Source of the DNA: Ustulina deusta
Lineage: Eukaryota; Ascomycota; Sordariomycetes; Xylariales; Xylariaceae
Assembly (NCBI GenBank): GCA_023159155.1
Contig: JAJNNX010000055.1
Coordinates: 310,001 to 374,000, forward strand
DNA: 64,000 bases
Reading direction: 5' to 3'
The stretch's first letter is position 1. Each line of letters starts with the position of its first letter. A model generated the notes under the pieces. That model searched no databases. It was not told where the DNA came from and saw only the letters and a list, made by a program, of their open reading frames with translations. Shown piece after piece: positions 11,356 to 23,547 of this stretch. The position numbers and the translations under genes were made by a program.

Positions 11356-13672
11356 TTTCTTAACGTCTGGAAATAAGCTCTGCTTGTGTGCTGCCCAGAT
11401 TACTTGAAAAGTAACCCAGTCCATAACCAAGCTTCCACAACAGGATATATATATGCCTCTAGTAAAGAGTACAACGGCCCAGGATAGACACTACGCCCGA
11501 AAGAGTTCTCTATTGACTCAGCTAGGTGATCGCAGCTCCTTGCCCTTCCGAATACCGAGTGCGACAGAGCCACGACAACGCAGATAATTCGTCGAGATGA
11601 CGGTGGGTGACATAGTATGCATGGTGAAAGCAGCCCTCGCCGAGATGGGTATCGTCCATCGGAGCAACCACCCATCTTGGTTATAGTTAAAGGAGGAAAT
11701 CCGAGTATACTTGATTAAATATCCAGCAGGTTCGATTATTGAACTATGGTACTATCTTGTATCTGGAGCCTATATCAACGCGTTAAGGAGAAGCCCTAGT
11801 TTGAATATCCGCCAAATGTACAACAAGACCCCGCATATAGAACGTCACAGTTTGCGTTTGCAAATATCAAGGGTTAGACACAACAGGTTTCCGAGATACA
11901 GCGGAGGTAATTCGGCGTGACGCTGTTTGCGAATTCGTGTATCTCATCTAAGCTGAGCGGCTAACAGCACACAGCTCAAGACCTCAGAGAATGCGGAATG
12001 GCACTATATATCTGACCAGAATCATGGCGACACTGTTGTGATTGACTGACAATAAGCTGAGGTAATACACTAGGAATATCCTATCTATTACGAAGAACGA
12101 AACTCAGGCAGAAAAACGAGGCCATTAATACTGCCTCATATTATATATAATACTAGATTGGTTTTCCGAGGGAAAGGAAATTCAGGCTAAGCAAGGCCAT
12201 CCATTACAGCTGCTGACGTTTTAGACTAACTCTTTGCTTTCCCATGATGCGAGGAGTACGGGATTGGTCTTCATTTGGCACCGTATTATATGGTCCGTAC
12301 ATCACTGTAATGCTGGTTAAGACCCCTCACTTATTTTGGACGTATCTTCTCGTTTATGCGTACGTCATAATATGAAATCACTCTTCTGAGTATTCTGCAA
12401 TGGTGTTGTAGTCATCTCGCTCCCATGTCCTTCTTTCCTGCTGCGTTGGGATGGTGAGGGTTTGTCAGCGTGAAGGGTGTCATTGTGACTTTCGAATAAA
12501 ATGAAATAGAATCTAACCAACGCAAGCTTTCTATATAAGCAGCACTTGTATTACTAGATTTTATTACCTACCTAGTATATTGGGGCGTCTAAATGATCGT
12601 TACGTGGTAGATGATGGCGTGATTTTCAATCGCAAATTGAAGAAGACTGCATTGTGGTCACGAAGACGATTTCTTATCAAATTACGGCATGCGGTCAAAG
12701 TCGAGCCCATGGCCTGTTGCACAGCGAAGGGGTGGAGTAGTCGCGCTGCTCGTGGAGGAGGCAGTGGAAAGGAAAGGCCAGATAGAAGATAAGTGAGCCG
12801 CGGAGGGCGGTTGGTGGGTGGAACATGGAGGATATGCACCGGTACCCACTGTTCCTCAACGACAAGAGACGACGGCGAATGTGAACATCGGCGGTTTTGG
12901 CCTCGACAACACATAAGACTACTGTAGGACTAGTGCAGGGCTGTGGCGTTCGGGTTGCCTATCGAGTCATAGAGGCTGGATAGTCTGCCATGATGGAATC
13001 TCTATGCTATAGGCAGTAATACCAATCTGGCTAGATACGCGGTGCGTCTGTACGGTATATCGCGACAATACCGTAATGATATTGAAGGGGAATGATGATG
13101 TTATTTAAGTCACGGTTGTGGCATACTCTTAAGTATTAGACGAAAGTAGACGGTTGGATAAGTTAATTATCGGTAACAGCATCCTTGGCAATAACTAATT
13201 CGGTTAATAGACCAAAAGGGATAAGAAGTCTTCCGGTGCCCAGTGATCCTGCACGTTATGTCCAATGACCCTAGCAACTCTAGATACCGTCAACCGAGCC
13301 AATACCTAAGATATTGTAGCTATACAGTCATACATATGAGCCCATTTTCTCGTCTTACATGCTGTGTCAGCAGATCAAGCGGACGCCACTTACACTAGAT
13401 ACCTAGAGGGAGAACCGCAACATAGGTACACAAATGGCACCGCCCAGCTGGACTGACACATGTGATCCCACCTCGCTGCACATGCCCTGTCACCGTGTGT
13501 TCGAGACCCCTGCCCTGACATCAAGGCACCCGCAGCAGATGAAACGATACGGAACAGTGACCAGTGTTGACTCATCTTCCCTTCTGTGCGGGCAGGCAAT
13601 GTGATGAACGCACGCATAACCCACATGGCAGGTGGCTAAGTCGTGTAAAGCACGCGACCATATGTCGTCCCA
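11356..13672. other. Intergenic stretch of about 2.3 kb, no supported gene
   Basis: Only short ORFs are present (up to 104 codons), without recognisable features. A weakly AT-rich section runs at about 12050-12580. Nothing else is seen apart from promoter DNA of the P450 at its left end. Confidence 0.5.
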
Positions 13673-15038
13673 TCATCTGTCGGCGAAGTCAACCAGGTAC
13701 GGATTCGAAATAACTCTTGTCGCCTTGCTCAGTGCAATCCAGCAGTGCTGGCGGCGCCTCTCGCCTTGACATGTCTCCCATGTGAAGTGTTCGACTTCGC
13801 CCGGTTCGAATTGCCAATACCGTAGGGGTGGCCGGCGCATGACATTGAACGGCAGTGGTGCGACTCTCTTCTCGTCGCCTTGGCCGGCTTCGTGGCTCTC
13901 CTCTAATTCTTGCAAGCCGGTATAATGTGTCCGAATAGGCAACGCGGGCGGAAGCTCGACGGTGTAGTTTACTTCTCCTTTCTGCCCCCTTCGCACGGGA
14001 ATCCGCTCTAGGTGTGGCGCGAGGGCACGTTCGGGGATTTTCCGCCATGGTCCTCGGTCGTAGACGTCAAGCGAGACCCGCAAGCTGTGCAGACACGTGG
14101 GATGGTCCGCGACGGCGGCAAAGATAGCGCCTAGGCGGCTGTTCTTGGCCCTCGCGAGAGAGGTTCTTTCGGCAGCGTCGCCGTGATCGTCGGTGTCCGG
14201 GCGGCCAATAGCCATGAAGGGCGTAAGCTCATGGAATGGCACGCTAAAAGTGAGGTCGAGCTTCCGGATGTGACGAATGAGACGAGTGGAGCCAGGCCGC
14301 ACTAGGAAGCGGTGGGCCGAGAAGACGTCGTTGAAGATGATCTTGTGGCATTCGAGAAAGGACTCTATCACTTCGGGATGCCTTGGCGTTGAGAATGAGC
14401 GTTAGCATTCCGCTTCTAGTAGAGATAGCCTAGTCTCCAAGGCAGGGAATCTTGGAGCGAGAGACTTACATCTTTTTACATGCAACCATTAGGGCGCCAA
14501 TATCGGTATGGTCAATTGAGGTTGGTTTTCCATACTCGACTCTTTCCGCACATCTCCAGTGACGTTGCCCCCATGTCGAAGCAAGCCTCCGTTGCCAGAG
14601 AAGCAAGTTTCCGCTGCCAGTGGTGTGTATCAAATCCATCTGCCGTTGAATCGTATCAATATCCTCATCATCTTCCTGGTACATGACACAGCGAGTGTGC
14701 ACCCAATGGCCATCCTTAAAATGTAGGTGTCGTCCGTTGGGCTCGTGGTACATGTGATCGTAAGGTCCCTGCCATACGTAGGCATAGATCATCTTCCTAA
14801 TCTCAAGGGGGAGCTTCCGAAAAAAGGAACTGTTTTGCTGTTCATCGAATCTAGTCTTTGGCGTAGTAGGCACATCGGGTTTGCTCGTGGTGTGAGGCGT
14901 CGTTGGTGCGGCCAAGGGTTTCCTTTCTATTATATTTGTGTTTGTCGATGGATGGGCTCTGTATCTTCTTGACTTCTCCAGTTTCCGGCGGAGGTACGAC
15001 CTCAACCGGGACGGGACGCTGACGGCCATGCTTATCAC
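13673..15038 (-). CDS. 2EXR/F-box-like domain protein of unknown function
   Basis: There are two exons, 15038-14470 and 14381-13673, with an 88-nt GTAAGT...AAG intron, giving 425 aa. The N-terminal part (about 1-65) is basic and Ser/Thr/Pro-rich. It is followed by FFRKLPLEIRKMIYAYVW (about 73-90), the hallmark of the expanded fungal 2EXR/DUF7730 group. In this group an F-box-like LP-x-E-[IL]-R-x-x-I helix opens the domain, and a cysteine-containing 'ALMVACKKM' helix precedes the C-terminal half. Members are numerous in filamentous ascomycetes and mostly uncharacterised; a role in ubiquitin ligase adaptors is often supposed but not shown. An in-frame ATG nine bases downstream (15029) is an equally good start. 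The splice is supported by the stop that follows directly on read-through and by phase agreement. Confidence 0.78.
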
Positions 15039-16582
15039 TATCGTATAACTTGTTGTTGAAAGTGGTAAGACCTATATAGGACAACAGTGAAGCGAGTCAA
15101 CTATTGGGAAGCAGAACTGGGAAGTAGAGGGTGTCCGCTGTCATATATCTAGTCCTCAGGTCCTCACACGAGATCCTGATTAACCGTTGGTCACAAACAA
15201 GGCAATTCATAGAAATACACCACCACTTCAATTTGAACCTATCCTAGCTGCGCAGCCAGACCATCTCGACAGCACGGGAACCAACAACCTAGAAGGTACC
15301 AAGTAATACGTGATCATGGGCCCCCATAGCCAAGGTACGTTAGTCACCTATCCGACAGTGTAGAATTGGTCGGCCTCTGTGGTTACGTTGGCTGCCTGGG
15401 ATGTTTTCCTAGGGCTGACCGACACGTGTGGACAGCATGAACAGGATGGGTAACCCTGAGCATGACAAAGCACGCCTAGATAGTGTGACGTTGGGCAGGT
15501 GATAAGTTTCTATAAGTATGAGTAAAAACACGAGCAGGGCGCAGGGCCTACATTCCCGCCACCCCTGTCGTTTGCCCTGCCCTACCGTATACGGAAACAC
15601 ATACATGCGACTTGCATGGGGCTCTCTTCGCGAAGGTGTGTGACAAGATGTACTTGAAACTAGATGTTCTGCCACTTACAAGAGCGCGATGGCGGTATTA
15701 AGATGAGCGAGTTTTTGTGCAGCATACTCCCATCCCAAATAGCCATGAGCGGACAGCAACTTGGACGAAGAGAAACATAGCCAACAAACTTGTCTTACAC
15801 GTACGTAGTCGAGGCCGGGCGTCCGCCAAAAGCTGGAGTCCCATCGGGCCTATTATCCTACGGTTCCGTTCTGTCGGTATCCAATCACGAAGATGGCATG
15901 CCATGACTTATACATATTGAGCGACGGGAAATATGGCTATTTATCGTATGGGTACCGTACAGCCCTACACTAAATAGACTAGATAATGACCTGTTGGGTC
16001 CGCACAGCCAACAGTAACCACATAACAAACCATATAGAGGAATGTTACTTGGAGTATACGACATACTGTACAGTATAGACGGCTGTTGTATGATATTTTC
16101 CCCACCTCGACTCACCGCAAAGCCAACAACTTAGACAACAACAATATCTGTATACCTACTGTACTGTAGCTGCAAACCCACGCCAGTCCATCTACCCGCC
16201 TATGAGTAATCCCGACTGGAGGGTTTGTGTAGACGGGTTGTGGCGTGGGGCTTCATTTCTCGTGGCTCCTAATAATGTCCACGACGTGTCTCTTGCATCG
16301 CCGCCAGTCCCGTGGGGTGACAGCATCATTCAAACTCGAGCAACGTCAGGCTTTTGAGGGGGAGGGGGCGTTCTCCTTGCTTGCCTGTGACACGACCCAT
16401 GTCTACAGAACTTCTCGTGACGAGTAGATAGACAGTAACTTGCGAGAGATAATGTTGGTAGGTAGTGCATAGGATGGGGTGTGCGTGTCTTAGTGTGTAT
16501 GCCCGTCTCACCGTCAGTGCGATCAACAACTCCATCGCTTCACGTTGGCTTGGCTAGAGGGGAATCAAGGATCCGCATCTCA

Positions 16583-16600
16583 TCCTGTCCTGTCCTGTCC
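16583..16600 (+). repeat. TCCTG pentanucleotide tandem repeat
   Basis: Three full units of TCCTG plus a partial unit lie in intergenic DNA. No function is suggested. Confidence 0.7.
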
Positions 16601-17375
16601 TATCCCGGACCCATCACCCCTCCCCTTACGTTCTTCAAATTCGGGACACCTTCGTGGCAGGGCGATTGATCCCCAGCGCCACCACATTTGACGAGTGCAA
16701 TTGTATAAATGCCTCACATAGCAAAGCGATGGGACGAAACTAAACCCGCTCCGTGTTATAACTATGCTATATGTATACCTGTTACAATACCCACGGATTT
16801 CCCCTCATCCCACCTCAGCAGCGGCTAGGCTAGGTTAGTGGACGGTCCTTTTCGGTTACTGCCTCGGCTCTCCTGTACGGTTCCATCCAGTACCTATATA
16901 AATTCGCTGTCCTCCGTTCGAGGAGTCCCGCTCCATGACCTTGGAATTTCCCAATCGGGTCCTCGTGCCACCCAACGCTCTCTCGTAATGCAGTCTACCT
17001 AGTCCAGCTCAGCGAAATTGCCCGGGAGATCCAAGTGCCTATTCTTACTATATAAGTATTTATCGCGGAGGGTGTAGCGAGCTGGTATTCGGCCGACAAA
17101 TAGAGGTTGAAGGAAGCTTCGGGCTTCCAGCTAACTAACACCCATTAGGTATTTTCCCGGGGTGCATGGATGAGAAATCCCTTGCTCAACCCTAATTGAA
17201 ATTCAAAAAGTTATATTAGGTCCACTCTCCATACATGATTTGCATGAATGGGGGTGCGCTGATGAGAGAACCCGACACTGCAGCTCAACACATTCTCTTC
17301 TTGAGGAGGAGTACCACTGGGTAGAGACGCCGACTCTGAAACTGGTATAAGGAGCCGGGCAATATTCAAAATGTT

Positions 17376-17403
17376 GTCGGCCGGTCGGCCGGTCAGTCGG
17401 TCA
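17376..17403 (+). repeat. Short GTCGGCCG direct/inverted repeat cluster
   Basis: GTCGGCCG occurs twice in tandem, followed by a diverged GTCAGTCG copy. CGGCCG is self-complementary, so the cluster can fold or act as a dyad site. No factor is assigned. Confidence 0.6.
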
Positions 17404-20400
17404 TCTGCGATACCGAATCTGCATGATTGATCCTGCAAAGGATGATCGACGGCTCAGCAGCGACAGCCCGCTGTGGCACATGACTTCAACCCCTAGCGAG
17501 GCAACGGGTGGCAGGTATATGACGCGCGAAGCGAGCGAAAACGTGGTGCACCTAGCTCAGGATGCAGCAGGATGTCGGTGCCAGCTGTATGCACGAAGAC
17601 TCGTTTCTGCATGACGCTGTCCTCTTGGCCAAGCGAGCGGCCGAGAAGGGAAACCTGCGCTTATTTCAGCTCGAAGCAGACTAGGTATAGCTATCCGAAT
17701 ATGTAAGTTATGATGCGCCATGTAGGTATTGTCACAATGCTAATATCTCACACCTAGGTATGATACTTCTTTGGGGGGCTCTTTTGGGCGTCGAAGATAC
17801 GACGAAAAGATCCGGTGCGATGTGATTCGTCGCTGATCATCCCCTCATACATATACACTATCTACTTCATACGTGTATTGTGCTTTTACCCGCGGCCGCT
17901 GTGGGTGTGTAATACGTTAGTGAGATGTTTGGGAGACAACACCACCACCGTTTTCTTTCCCCTTTTTGGGACTTGCCTACCTTGTCCACCGCGCCACATC
18001 GTCTCGAGCGGCGACAAGACAATATAGTGCATACAGTGAAGCATGGACATGGGGTACGGACGCGCGCATGTGAAGCACATCTACTTGGCAATGTGATTCG
18101 GGACGACCTGCTAACCTACCTATTTGATTGATATGGGGTACAAGATAAGGCGTTCATAATTAATTGATCAAGTCAGATGGCTGACATCACAAGACAGTTT
18201 TACGCTCGGGGGATACGAGAAGGCTGTAATTACTTCACTATCCATTAAATCTACAGCTTCCGGGTTGCTACTTATGTGTATTCTCACCGCTTCCGTACCA
18301 ATTCGACTGTCCGAATCTGGTCTCGCACAGCAGCATCTCGGTCAATTGCCCACTTTAAACCCCCTCGCCTCCCTATGCTCTTGTAGATTGATGGAAGAGA
18401 GAGTGATGGTGTAGACAAGAATATCATACATGCCAAGCGATCTAATACGTGTACCTTTTGTGACTTTCTGCCGGATATCGCGGGTTGGTAACGCGACATG
18501 AGCATCATACCCGAACCCCGAATCCTGCTATTCCCGGACCGGTGATGATGCTTCTGTCGCACTACCTACACGTGTAGTCAAGCCCGTTGGACGGATTCAG
18601 TTGAGCTGGTGGGTGCTGTCAACGCACAGTCCGGAGGCGTGGCTGCATACCTAGGTCCGTCCTTACAAATGGATCCAAACAATGGTGCTTATTTATGCCG
18701 ACTACTATAGCTTCATTCTTGTGCGCCCAACACCAAGTATGTGCCTATAGGTACTTCTATGCGCCTTTTCTTTTGCCTTTGTCTGAGGGGAACGAGATCC
18801 GGGGCTGATGAGGTAATGGATGGGGGCTCTAGTAGTGGCTGTGAAGCTTCGAGCAGCTAGTCACGTACAGTAGCACCGCAGTTATCATATCAAGCTCATA
18901 GGCAGGTATTCTACCACTTGCCAACGCGATAGTAGAAGAAGGTTTGGTCTATAGTTACTGAGGGAAGAAATTGAAGCCCGGATTATCGTCTCGCGTTGTT
19001 GATTGAGTTCGTCCCCATGAAACACCCCTAACATATATGACTTAATATCTTCGCAACTATTCATGCTATATTGCAGGGCTTTTAAGCATATACGTTTCAA
19101 GAAAATTAAGACCGAGGCGTGAAGTCAATACTTTTATTTTTACGCTTACTGACCAAATCTCCCCTCGCCAAGTTTCATGCACAGGATCTTGCATGAGCTC
19201 AAGGTTTTTGAATGATAGATCACATCTCACTATTTGCACCTTGGATGTTGGCGGCGTGTTTCAAACGGTTAACAGTGTGTTACCATACATAGGGATCACG
19301 GCGGCGCCCGAGCCACGAATGCCGGAGAGGTATAAGGTAGGTATGATAGCAGTGAGGTGGCACGTAACAGAATTGATGATGGGAGGGCGAAATATGAGTG
19401 AAGCCACACAAAAAACGCTAAATCACGCTGCTTAACACTCCTGGAGAAACCCCTTACTCTGGTCATCTGCTCACCATAACTTGCGCGGAGTGAGTAGATA
19501 GGAAGGTAAGCTTCTATATCGGAACGGAGACGATACAAGCTAACCTTCCGCTGCTCAGCTGCAACGGGTGTCTAGCGCGTGTTTGGGGCCGAGGTACTTT
19601 GAATCATCGACATGGCGTTTGTCGTATAATGCTAGAACACCCTAGGCAATTGGTTACCAGTTTCTTGGTTAGGGGAATACCAGATTGCAGGTCGTTCGAG
19701 GTAGTAGAATGGTGAGAAGGCGAGTATATGGTACGCCAGCGTTTAGCGTTCTGTATTACGTATAATGCCAACTAGAGAATAATAGAAAGAATACAGATAG
19801 AAGCGATTCATTCCCATGTACCTTTTATATACGGTGTCCGGAGTGGATACGAGGAGAACCCCATGTACTCGAGTTGGATGAATGTTCCCCCTATCCTCAT
19901 TATGTGGTAATGTACGACGCTAGAATGAAGCGAGATACCCGGGTGCTGCATAGAAACGGAACTACCTGGCGCAACTGGTCTCAAGCCCTTCGCGGTAAGA
20001 CGGATTATCACTAGAGGCTGGCTACGGACTATGGCCTAACACCCGTCTACCTCGACTTAAGACCGAGGGCAACAGGTATGCAGCTGTAGATGGAGAGACC
20101 CTATATCTACCAAGCATGGGTATAACTATGGGTATCTATCAAAACATTCTTATACAGTACATATAGTGATATCTATTGTTCATCTCAGCAGCCCCCTCAA
20201 CATGAGCATCTCTGTATGATATGCACAACCTATCCATTGCTGGTCTAACGTGGGAGTTCAGGTTACATTGCCGCCCTATAAACTAGGTATCTACCCACGG
20301 GTTTGCTCCACTTCTCGACCTGACCAAAGGTTCTTCTGACCAACGAGCCTTCTCTCCGTTAGGTAGTCAATGAACCTTATATCTGCTCTTTTCACCTGCA

Positions 20401-20977
20401 CCTTGAACCTAATGAACAATGCGAGTAGCCCAACCTAGCTAACTCGTGCAGTATATTACTCGCAACGCCCGGACTTCCCTTCCCACAAGATGAGATAATC
20501 TTACCGCCAACAGGAGGGTAGTTGTGTACTTGATGCAGAAGAGACCAACGGAGCCATCCCCCGTAGAATTGGCACCGTCTAGGTGAGTGCTGAACGGACA
20601 TCCTAGCGCGCTACTATCCTTGGTTGCCCAAACACATAATCAGCCAAGGAAGATAAACGGAACAATGTCGACGTTCAGGTAAAAATTATTGCAGGGGATA
20701 TGCTACACAGGCTCCGCTGATGGACATCCATGAGCGGCTTGACAAATCCCAGCGCAAACACGAGCTTTTCAGGGTATACCACACCGCCTGAGCTCACGGC
20801 TCGTACGGGCCATTCACTTTTTGTTTATGATAGAACTTGAGACATCCCGTGCTCTCATGAAAACCTAGATCCCGACCCTTTCCCGGAGTCCCGTTACACG
20901 CATCCCTGTTCCTCTTTGCCCCATATTGCCTGCCAAAGAAAAGTCTATTCGCTAGAGTCAAGAAAAATCGCCCTGTT

Positions 20978-22567
20978 CTACCGACGAGCTAGTAATGCCC
21001 TGTCGAGATATGCTACGACCTAAGCGAGTACCGTCAGCACGATTGGAAGAAGAAGAAGAAGAAGGGAAGGGAAGGCTTACCTCGGGATCAAACACGCCTT
21101 GGTTCTCGAGATACTTACTTAACCCCCGGACGAGCTCCATCTGCTCTTCCAGCGACAAGCCGGTGATAGCGAGCTCCATGACATTGCCGTAGTTGAGTTT
21201 GTGCTGGGCGACGAAAGTCTGATAATATATAAAGGCGAAGAAGCCCATTATGAACTGGCAGTCCATCCTATCGGTCATACCGCCGTGGCCAGGGATGGAG
21301 TCGCCAAAGTCCTTGATCTTGAAGGTGCGCTTGAGCCCCGAGGCGAAGAAGCCGCCGAAGGGAGCGATGAGCGAGGCGAAGGAGGCGAGAACTATGGAGT
21401 GGAAGTGCATGGGTTCTCTGGTGAAGGAGAAGGTGGTGCCCTCGGGCAGGAAGAAGAGGTGAGGCAGGGTGTAGGTGTGCGGCAGGAAGGCCGGGTTCGG
21501 TTCGCACGTGAGGCCGGTGAAGATGTTGGCGCCGAGATCGTTGACGGGGCAGATGAAGTACTTGGAGCGCATCAAGACGTAGGTCAGCACGATGCCCCAG
21601 AGGACGGTCATGACCCAGGCTCCGACGAAGCCCTCGACCGTCTTCTTGGGCGACAGCTTGATCAGCTGGGTGCGGCCGAAGGTGATGCCGCAGATGTAGG
21701 CGAAGATGTCGTTGCAGATGACGAGCGAGGCGGGCAGGAAGAACCAGATCATGCCCTCGAAGACGTTGTTCATGACGAAGTGGGCCTGGACGACGATCAG
21801 GTAGAGGGCCATGTGCGTCCAGGCGAAGTTGGTGAACTGGAACTTGAGGTGGCCGGCCTTGAGGTTGGCGACGAAGAAGACGAAGCCGATGACGTAGAGC
21901 ACGAAGCTGATGAAGCGGTGGTGGGTGGCGAGCGGCAGAAGCACGCGGTCGACGAGCACGATGTGCTTGAAGTAGTAGATGACGGACTCGCCGTAGAGGA
22001 AGTACATGGTGGTGACGAGCCAGTACCAGTTGAGGCTCTTGGTGGGGCGCAGTTGGCGGGCGCGGCTGGGCACGCTGGCGATGGCGATGACCTCCTTGAA
22101 CGACACGATCTGGACGAAGGTGATGCAGGCGATGATGTAGATGTGGCCCGAGAAGAGCGCGGTGAAGAAGAGCCCGATCATGACGAACGTCCAAAACGTG
22201 CGGACCAGGAAATTGGCCTTTTTCTTCTCGTATTCCGAAGGCTGCGATGACGACCCGTTCGTCTTCTGTATATCGACCAAGGACGAATACACGAGTTAGT
22301 CGAGAAATATACAAGTATATATATAGGGATAGGAGGATATATGTATATCAGAGAGAAAGATATATATCAGAGAGAGAGAGAGAGAAAGCGAAGACCTACC
22401 TCGTTGATATTCTCCAGCTGCGACGTCGTTGACCCCGTGCTCCTCGTCCTCAGCGGCGATCCGGAGCCGTCCTCACTGATCTCGCTCATACTGGATCTCC
22501 TCCCGTCGTGAGAAAGGCCGTTGGCGGTTCGGTTGGGGAAGCGAACCCCACGACGTGGTTTCGTCAT
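20978..22567 (-). CDS. CDS1: Phosphatidate cytidylyltransferase (CDP-diacylglycerol synthase)
   Basis: This ER enzyme makes CDP-diacylglycerol from phosphatidate and CTP, the entry point to phosphatidylinositol, phosphatidylserine and cardiolipin synthesis. There are three exons: 22567-22400, 22265-21081 and 21019-20978, giving 464 aa, close to the yeast enzyme. The hydrophilic Ser-rich N-terminus encoded by exon 1 is followed by about eight membrane spans. The PROSITE-type CDS signature is complete near the end of the membrane core: SGLKRTFKIKDFG, then IPGHGGMTDRMD. The last intron (GTAAGC...TAG, 61 nt) is inferred. Reading through it would add a Ser run encoded by its pyrimidine tract, whereas splicing gives a helical tail, VVAYLDRALLARR, and a stop at 20978. 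Intron 1 contains GA and TA microsatellites. Confidence 0.93.
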
Positions 22568-23547
22568 GGCGCGTCGTCTGGTGTTATACTATGAGGAGGG
22601 GGTGTTTTGCTTCCCCTTGTCCGCGACGATGACGATGACGAACGACTGCGACACAAGCGCAGAGCAAGACGCGCGGTGTGGCAGGTTGAGACGAACACCG
22701 GGCGGCGGCGACGTGAACCTAAATGTAGGCAGGTCGGGAGACAGGCCGGGAGACAGGTAGGGAGACAAGATGTCGTCTTCGTCGTGTGTCGCGTGTACGT
22801 GCGGGCGGGCGGCTTGTCGCCTGTCGCTTGTCAAGACGTAGGTAAGTAATTTGGGTATTGGAGGTAGATGTAGGTTAGGTACTTGGTTAGTACAGGAGTC
22901 CCTACCTACCTACTGTCGCCTCGTTGAGGTATGGAGTGTATGTATGTAGGTATCTATCTTACCTGATCGATCCAATCGAGATACAGTGACATTTGTCTGT
23001 CTGCCTGCCTGTTCAAGGATTTGTGTTGACGTACAGTAGGTACTTCCTTAAATGAAGTGCCTATGTGCAGCTTGACCCGACCAGGGATTTTCAGCTGCAA
23101 TTGGATTGGTGCGGCCCCATCATGCTTCCGGCACCCGACCAACGGTTACCTGTACTTGTGTGCCTAGGTACTTGCATCATTACTTGCATCATTCTCTTTC
23201 ACATGCTTGGAAAGTGCGATAAACTACCATACAAGCCTACAAACGAACCATCATATCCTAGACTGCTTTTCTTTGCTACCTGTATACAGTATAATCCGAG
23301 TCATCCGACATGCTGTACTGTGCACACCTATGCGGCACATACTACCTATACTGACAATCACCACATTATCGTCATCATCATCATCTCTAATCTGCGTGTT
23401 TCTACCGTGTACCATAAAATCGTCATGATATTCAGTCCTTGATGTATCGCCAACCCTGTATTCCCCATTCCACTCACCCTCTTCGAAACTCGAAAAGGAC
23501 CCATCCAAAAAAATCATAGACGCCTCCCCGTCCTTGTTTTGGTGAGC
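22568..23547. other. Intergenic stretch between CDS1 and the ATRIP-like gene
   Basis: This is the promoter side of CDS1, with GACAGG-type imperfect repeats at about 22730-22765 and several TACCTAC words near 22860-22960. No gene is supported. Confidence 0.5.

Larger units (their letters stand above)
15039..20977. other. Gene-poor stretch of about 5.9 kb
   Basis: All ORFs are short (at most about 92 codons) and none shows a domain, signal peptide or splice-supported continuation. The stretch contains a TCCTG tandem (16583-16600), a GTCGGCCG-type repeat (17376-17403) and scattered TACCTAGGTA-type words. Base composition is ordinary, so this is not RIP-ruined DNA. It could carry non-coding transcripts or very short genes that cannot be seen by eye. 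Confidence 0.5.

Noticed and set aside
11356..11430. Upstream in-frame ATG for the first P450
   Set aside because: It would add 25 polar and aromatic residues before the membrane anchor; fungal P450s usually begin directly with the anchor.
21201..22250. Long + strand ORF (349 codons) opposite CDS1
   Set aside because: It is antisense to a clear CDS1 exon, has strongly biased acidic/His/Gly composition typical of a shadow frame, and shows no domain.
21268..22314. 348-codon - strand ORF overlapping CDS1 in another frame
   Set aside because: Its composition (His/Arg/Leu/Pro repeats) is that of an out-of-frame reading of GC-rich codons; the CDS1 frame carries the enzyme signature.
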